Shown in pieces: positions 44,268-47,245 of a DNA stretch of 47,245 nucleotides. The translations under genes and the position numbers were made by a program. The number at the start of each line of letters is the position of its first letter. Position 1 is the first letter of the stretch. Below the pieces are notes generated by a model, which saw only the letters and a list, made by a program, of their open reading frames with translations, ran no database searches and was not told the origin of the DNA. This stretch comes from Bifiguratus adelaidae (taxonomy: Eukaryota > Mucoromycota > Endogonomycetes > Endogonales): NCBI GenBank assembly GCA_002261195.1, contig MVBO01000113.1, forward strand, positions 1 to 47,245, in the 5' to 3' direction.

Positions 44268-44280
44268 AGAGAGAGAGAGA
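44268..44280. repeat. Short AG dinucleotide run in the MEF1/HIS5 intergenic region
   Basis: A 13-nt alternating AG tract, about 130 nt upstream of the MEF1 ATG (a CT run in that gene's sense), which may be part of its promoter or leader. Confidence 0.6.
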
Positions 44281-44368
44281 ACGGAGATGGGCTCTTTTGA
44301 ATATATATGGAATGGTCAATGGGCAGGGCATCTAAGTTGTATTCACATCATAACACGCCGATCGCATT

Positions 44369-45526
44369 TTACACCGTGTTCAACACGCGCACCATGTCTT
44401 GTGCCAATTGCTTCATCTCCTCGTCTGTACCCACAGTGATACGGAGTGAAGCTGTACATCCAAGTTCATTGCCTCTGAAACGAACCACCACCGCACATTG
44501 CTCAGCCAACATTTTGTAGACGGCTTGAGCCCGGGTATTGTCGGGTTCACCCGTGGTGCGATTGAGCACTTGAACCATCACAAAATTGGCATCATTGTCA
44601 CCGAGGATAGGGCCCAGCGAGGGTTGGTCGAGTTGAGACGGAATCTGCTTGGTGAGCATATCTAGAAGAATGGCGCGCTGTTGATTAATATGGGCAATGG
44701 TGGATGACATGAGCTTGAGGCCTTGGGGAGAGAGCGCTTGAAGCGCAAGCTGAGCGGTGGGCGTGGAAATATTGTAAGGAGCCTTCGTATTGTTGAAGAG
44801 CTGAATGATGTCAGGTTGAGCCATGGCAATGCCGAGTCGAATACCCGCCAACCCAAAGGATTTCGACAAGGTCTGCATCACCAATAGATTGGGATAACGC
44901 GATACCCAAGTGGCCACCGAACCCTCCTTGCTCGGGTCGACAAAGTCAATGTAGGCTTCATCGACAATCACGATACCCTTGAACCCACTATTCAACACCG
45001 CTTCAATGTCGTGCTTCTTCAACAAGGTACCCGTAGGGTTACCTGGTGAACATAAAAAGATGATCTTGATCTGCGGATCGGCTTGCACTGCCTCCTTGAT
45101 CTTGTGCACATTGATCTGAAAGCTCTTGTTCGCCACCTCAAGAGGACACTTGACCACCTCAACATCATTGATTTGACAACAGACCGAGTACATGCCATAG
45201 GTCGGAGGCGTAATAAGGACCTTGTCCTGACGAGGAGTACAAAAGATGCGAATGGCTAGATCAATCACCTCGTCCGATCCGACGCCCAAAAACACCTGAT
45301 GCTCAGACTCTAATCCACGCAACGATACCCATCGTTGCTTCACATCCATCTGATAAGGATCCGGGTATCGATTCAGGTTGCCGTCTGGCTGTGCTTCGAG
45401 CGAGGGACCGTAAGAATTCTCGTTGGCGTCCAGGAGAATACCTGATGAATAATCGTCTCGAGCACATCGATAAGGCTGTAGAGCCAGGATGTTGGGTCGA
45501 ACAATCTGAGCAAGGTCGAAGGTCAT
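44369..45526 (-). CDS. HIS5: Histidinol-phosphate aminotransferase
   Basis: An intronless gene of 385 residues. It transfers the amino group from glutamate to imidazole-acetol phosphate in histidine synthesis and is PLP-dependent, fold type I. Visible parts: VRPNILALQPY (N-terminus), DANENSYGPS (substrate-binding), LNRYPDPYQ, LGVGSDEVIDLAIR, CSPGNPTGTLL, VDEAYIDF with the PLP-ring Asp, and TLSKSFGLAGIRLG, whose Lys forms the Schiff base. The C-terminal RFRGNELGCTASLRITVGT contains the Arg that binds the phosphate. The ATG at 45526 is the first in frame; the open frame extends upstream only through a TTG codon. It is the same strand as MEF1, 229 bp upstream of it. Confidence 0.96.
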   Translation of the reverse strand: MTFDLAQIVRPNILALQPYRCARDDYSSGILLDANENSYGPSLEAQPDGNLNRYPDPYQMDVKQRWVSLRGLESEHQVFLGVGSDEVIDLAIRIFCTPRQDKVLITPPTYGMYSVCCQINDVEVVKCPLEVANKSFQINVHKIKEAVQADPQIKIIFLCSPGNPTGTLLKKHDIEAVLNSGFKGIVIVDEAYIDFVDPSKEGSVATWVSRYPNLLVMQTLSKSFGLAGIRLGIAMAQPDIIQLFNNTKAPYNISTPTAQLALQALSPQGLKLMSSTIAHINQQRAILLDMLTKQIPSQLDQPSLGPILGDNDANFVMVQVLNRTTGEPDNTRAQAVYKMLAEQCAVVVRFRGNELGCTASLRITVGTDEEMKQLAQDMVRVLNTV

Positions 45527-45637
45527 GTCGAGACACAGGGCGATGACAGAGAACAATAAGAATAAAGAAGCAGACAGAGCTAATGGGACGGAGTGAGACC
45601 AAGTCCCAAAAAAAGATGGATGTGACTCACTTTTTGG

Positions 45638-46070
45638 ATGGACGCTGTGGACTTATGGCGAAAAGTGGCCGAGAATGAAGTAGAAGGGGCAAAGAGCGAG
45701 TATGAATTCATGGAAAAAGTCAATCACTTGACTCGACAACGCTATGTGGAGCTTACGGAGCGAGTACAAGACGTGTTGGCGGACATGTCGAAGCATCAAG
45801 TGGAATGTAAGTGAGACATGTCTCGATGGACTGGGTATATTTATACAATTGATAGATGGTACCTTTGAAACCTATGTCAAGGATATCGATGGCGTTTGTC
45901 AGCGGGTAGAAGAAGTGTCATTGCTCGCCAAAGAATTGGATAATTACTCGCGTTATTTAGGTAAGCAACAAGAGACGAAAAGTTGCACATCATTCTGAAC
46001 ATAGACTCGTCAAATGATAGAACAAAAGGTGCAGAAACTACAGAGTATCAAGACATCATCCGCTCCATAG
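45638..46070 (+). CDS. BLOC1S2: BLOC-1 subunit 2-like coiled-coil protein
   Basis: Exons 45638-45806, 45856-45960 and 46021-46070 give 107 residues. The whole protein is helical. YEFMEKVNHLTRQRYVELTE (about 22-41) corresponds to the N-terminal conserved helix of BLOC1S2. FETYVKDIDGVCQRVEEV and LAKELDNYSRYLEQKVQKL (about 60-100) form the second one, including the LDxYSxxLE motif. BLOC-1, and in fungi a reduced BLOC-1, works in endosomal sorting. The last exon is chosen with the acceptor ending at 46020, because it continues the heptad as RYLEQKVQKLQ. An acceptor 16 nt earlier (AG at 46003-46004) also stays open, to about 46096, but breaks the coiled coil; alternative C-termini are possible. 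The start is 111 bp from the divergent HIS5 gene. Confidence 0.75.
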
Positions 46071-46395
46071 ATCAATTGAAGATGAACAGTGTCTAATGTA
46101 CATATATTCCCTCTCGTGGTTGGAATCGATTTCCATCCATCATCACTCGGAGTCCTTCTCTTTGTCATCTACTCTCTTCTTTGCGCCTCAGTAAATCAAT
46201 GCCTTCAATCCTTCCTCGCCTAGCTTTTCCCCCCACTCCAATTCTTCTCTCGCTTCTTTGTCTCCGGAATCCCATTTGACTCAATCTCGAAATAACGATC
46301 GCTGATTGGCTGATATTGATGACGTCATGTACCTCGTTTTCTCGAGCACGTTTTCGCTTCTACGCTTTGTTCCCTCTCTCTCTCTGTTTGCCACC
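46071..46395. other. Intergenic region upstream of MIX17
   Basis: A 325-bp stretch holding the BLOC-1 gene's 3' end and the MIX17 promoter. It is T/C-rich. A CTCTCTCTCTCT run (about 46373-46385) sits just before a good start context, GCCACCATGCC. CT-rich leaders are common upstream of highly expressed fungal genes. No other feature is seen. Confidence 0.55.
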
Positions 46396-46986
46396 ATGCC
46401 ACGTCAATCACGTCGATCGGCTCCCGCTCCCGCTCCCCAGAAGCGTCAAGCGCATACCATGCCTACTCGTCAAGCTCCTCCTCCACAACATCCTCAACAA
46501 GGTCTAAGTACACAACAGCAACCTACGAGCATGGCACAACATGCCCCTCAACCACAACAACCCGGCATGTTTGCTCAGAGTAAGTAGCGTGTACATGGAT
46601 GAATGGATCGAGATTCATAGTTCTGCGCAGTGGCTAGCACGGCTGCTGGTGTTGCCGTCGGATCCACCATTGGACACACCATTGTAAGTGTCGGCTAATC
46701 GCCAGGTACACTTTTTCGCTGACCTTTATAGGGTCACGGCATCACCTCCATGTTTGGAGGCAGTGGATCTTCACAACCAGCTGAACCCCAACCCCAACAA
46801 TACGCTCAAGAATACCAACAGCCTCAATACGTTCAACCTGTTCAACAACAACAACAGGTCAATCCTTGCGAAAAGGATTTCAAGGCGTTTACCGAGTGCT
46901 TGGAAGCCAATTCGAACGATATCGGTAGTTGCCAATGGTACTTGGATAACCTCAAGGCGTGTCAAGCCATGGCTTCTCAATATTAG
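46396..46986 (+). CDS. MIX17: Twin CX9C protein of the CHCHD2/CHCHD10 (MIX17) family
   Basis: Exons 46396-46579, 46631-46683 and 46732-46986 give 163 residues. The N-terminal part is Arg/Pro/Gln-rich with no acids until late, fitting mitochondrial targeting. A central Gly/Ala hydrophobic stretch, STAAGVAVGSTIGHTIGHGI (about 64-83), is the conserved glycine-rich helix of the family. Gln-rich spacers (QQPQYVQPVQQQQ) follow. The CHCH domain is CEKDFKAFTEC and CQWYLDNLKAC, two CX9C motifs that form two disulfides through Mia40/Erv1 in the intermembrane space. Mammalian CHCHD2/10 act at MICOS and in stress signalling; yeast Mix17 is less defined. ATG 46396 lies in a strong context (GCCACC), which decides it against upstream in-frame codons. 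Confidence 0.93.
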
Positions 46987-47077
46987 ATGACTTGCGCATA
47001 CCATAGACCGGGAATAGAACGCACCGTGGAATAAAAGAGCGGTCAGGGAGTTGTCTAGACACGGTGTATTGACTTTC

Positions 47078-47245
47078 TTACAAGGAGTGCGCAGCACTCT
47101 TTTGCACTTGTTGCATAAAGACCTCCAACAAGTTGGTCTTCATAAACTCAACATACAGGCGGTAGTTTTCGTTGGCGATGAGTTCGGCCAGTTGGGTCGC
47201 TTTCGTTAAATTGCTATCATGCCTCATTAATAAGGCTCGTACACG
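47078..47245 (-). CDS. C-terminal end of an unidentified protein
   Basis: An open minus-strand frame enters from the right edge and stops at 47078. The 55 visible residues are helical and amphipathic (TKATQLAELIANENYRLYVE, FMKTNLLEVFMQQVQKSA), as at the end of a helical-repeat or scaffold protein. I do not recognise the family. The frame's sharp codon periodicity and good spacing (91 bp from the MIX17 stop, convergent) support a real gene. The 168 bp in the window may contain intron remnants. Confidence 0.5.
   Translation of the reverse strand, partial: RVRALLMRHDSNLTKATQLAELIANENYRLYVEFMKTNLLEVFMQQVQKSAAHSL

Overview
The window is nuclear DNA from an intron-rich fungus with a compact genome. 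Genes are split by many short introns (mostly 44-80 nt, one of 35 nt). Spliced reading frames give fungal proteins such as FOL1, Zn2Cys6 regulators, a small GPI-type wall protein and THI80. Several gene types (transportin with an acidic loop, BLOC-1 subunit 2, a raffinose-synthase-like GH36 enzyme, MCUR1/CCDC90 and TMEM205-like proteins) point to an early-diverging filamentous fungus, possibly Mucoromycota; that placement is inference. All exon joins were made by eye from frame and splice consensus, and all complete spliced CDSs sum to a multiple of three. I saw no prophage, CRISPR array, rRNA, tRNA or recognisable transposon.

Layout. 1-1615 (-): 5' part of FOL1 (folate synthesis), running off the left edge. 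1719-4889 (-): a six-BRCT DNA-damage scaffold (Brc1/Rtt107/PTIP type). 4976-5881 (+): mitochondrial CCDC90/MCUR1 protein. 6030-6775 (-): TMEM205-like membrane protein. 6912-9482 (+): Zn2Cys6 regulator. 9673-10090 (+): small GPI-type surface protein. 10164-11161 (-): RTF2. 11297-13897 (-): GH36/raffinose-synthase-like glycosidase. 13987-15528 (+): aminoacylase-1. 15604-16024 (+): probable MIC12. 16063-17259 (-): L-type lectin cargo receptor. 17774-20786 (+): transportin/KAP104. 20980-22189 (+): SKI8. 22615-25524 (+): mitofusin FZO1. 25566-26448 (-): THI80. 26566-27414 (+): TPI1. 27565-32661 (-): two tandem paralogous Zn2Cys6 regulators. 32920-36383 (-): RhoGEF-PH protein. 36969-40607 (+): a homeodomain / TFIIS-N / PP1-docking / CCCH protein. 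40815-41588 (+): COPI-associated membrane protein. 41829-44139 (-): mitochondrial elongation factor MEF1. 44369-45526 (-): HIS5. 45638-46070 (+): BLOC-1 subunit 2. 46396-46986 (+): MIX17/CHCHD10-type protein. 47078-47245 (-): the C-terminus of an unidentified protein.

The genes do not form a pathway cluster; this looks like ordinary core chromosome. There is a loose concentration of mitochondrial proteins (CCDC90, MIC12, FZO1, MEF1, MIX17) and of replication/repair factors (BRC1-like, RTF2), which is probably chance.

The most interesting object is the 916-residue protein at 36969-40607. It joins a homeodomain and TFIIS-N domain, as in plant LUMINIDEPENDENS, to an RVxF PP1-docking segment and terminal CCCH finger, as in animal PNUTS. 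Its homeodomain has lost the invariant Asn51. The second notable signal is at genome level: about 6 of about 85 introns must use a GC donor, always GCAAGT, to keep frame. Other oddities are an exon whose only coding bases are the ATG (SKI8), a 10-nt internal micro-exon, a 35-nt intron, an overlapping uORF before FZO1, and a regulator whose zinc-cluster exon has no ATG of its own.
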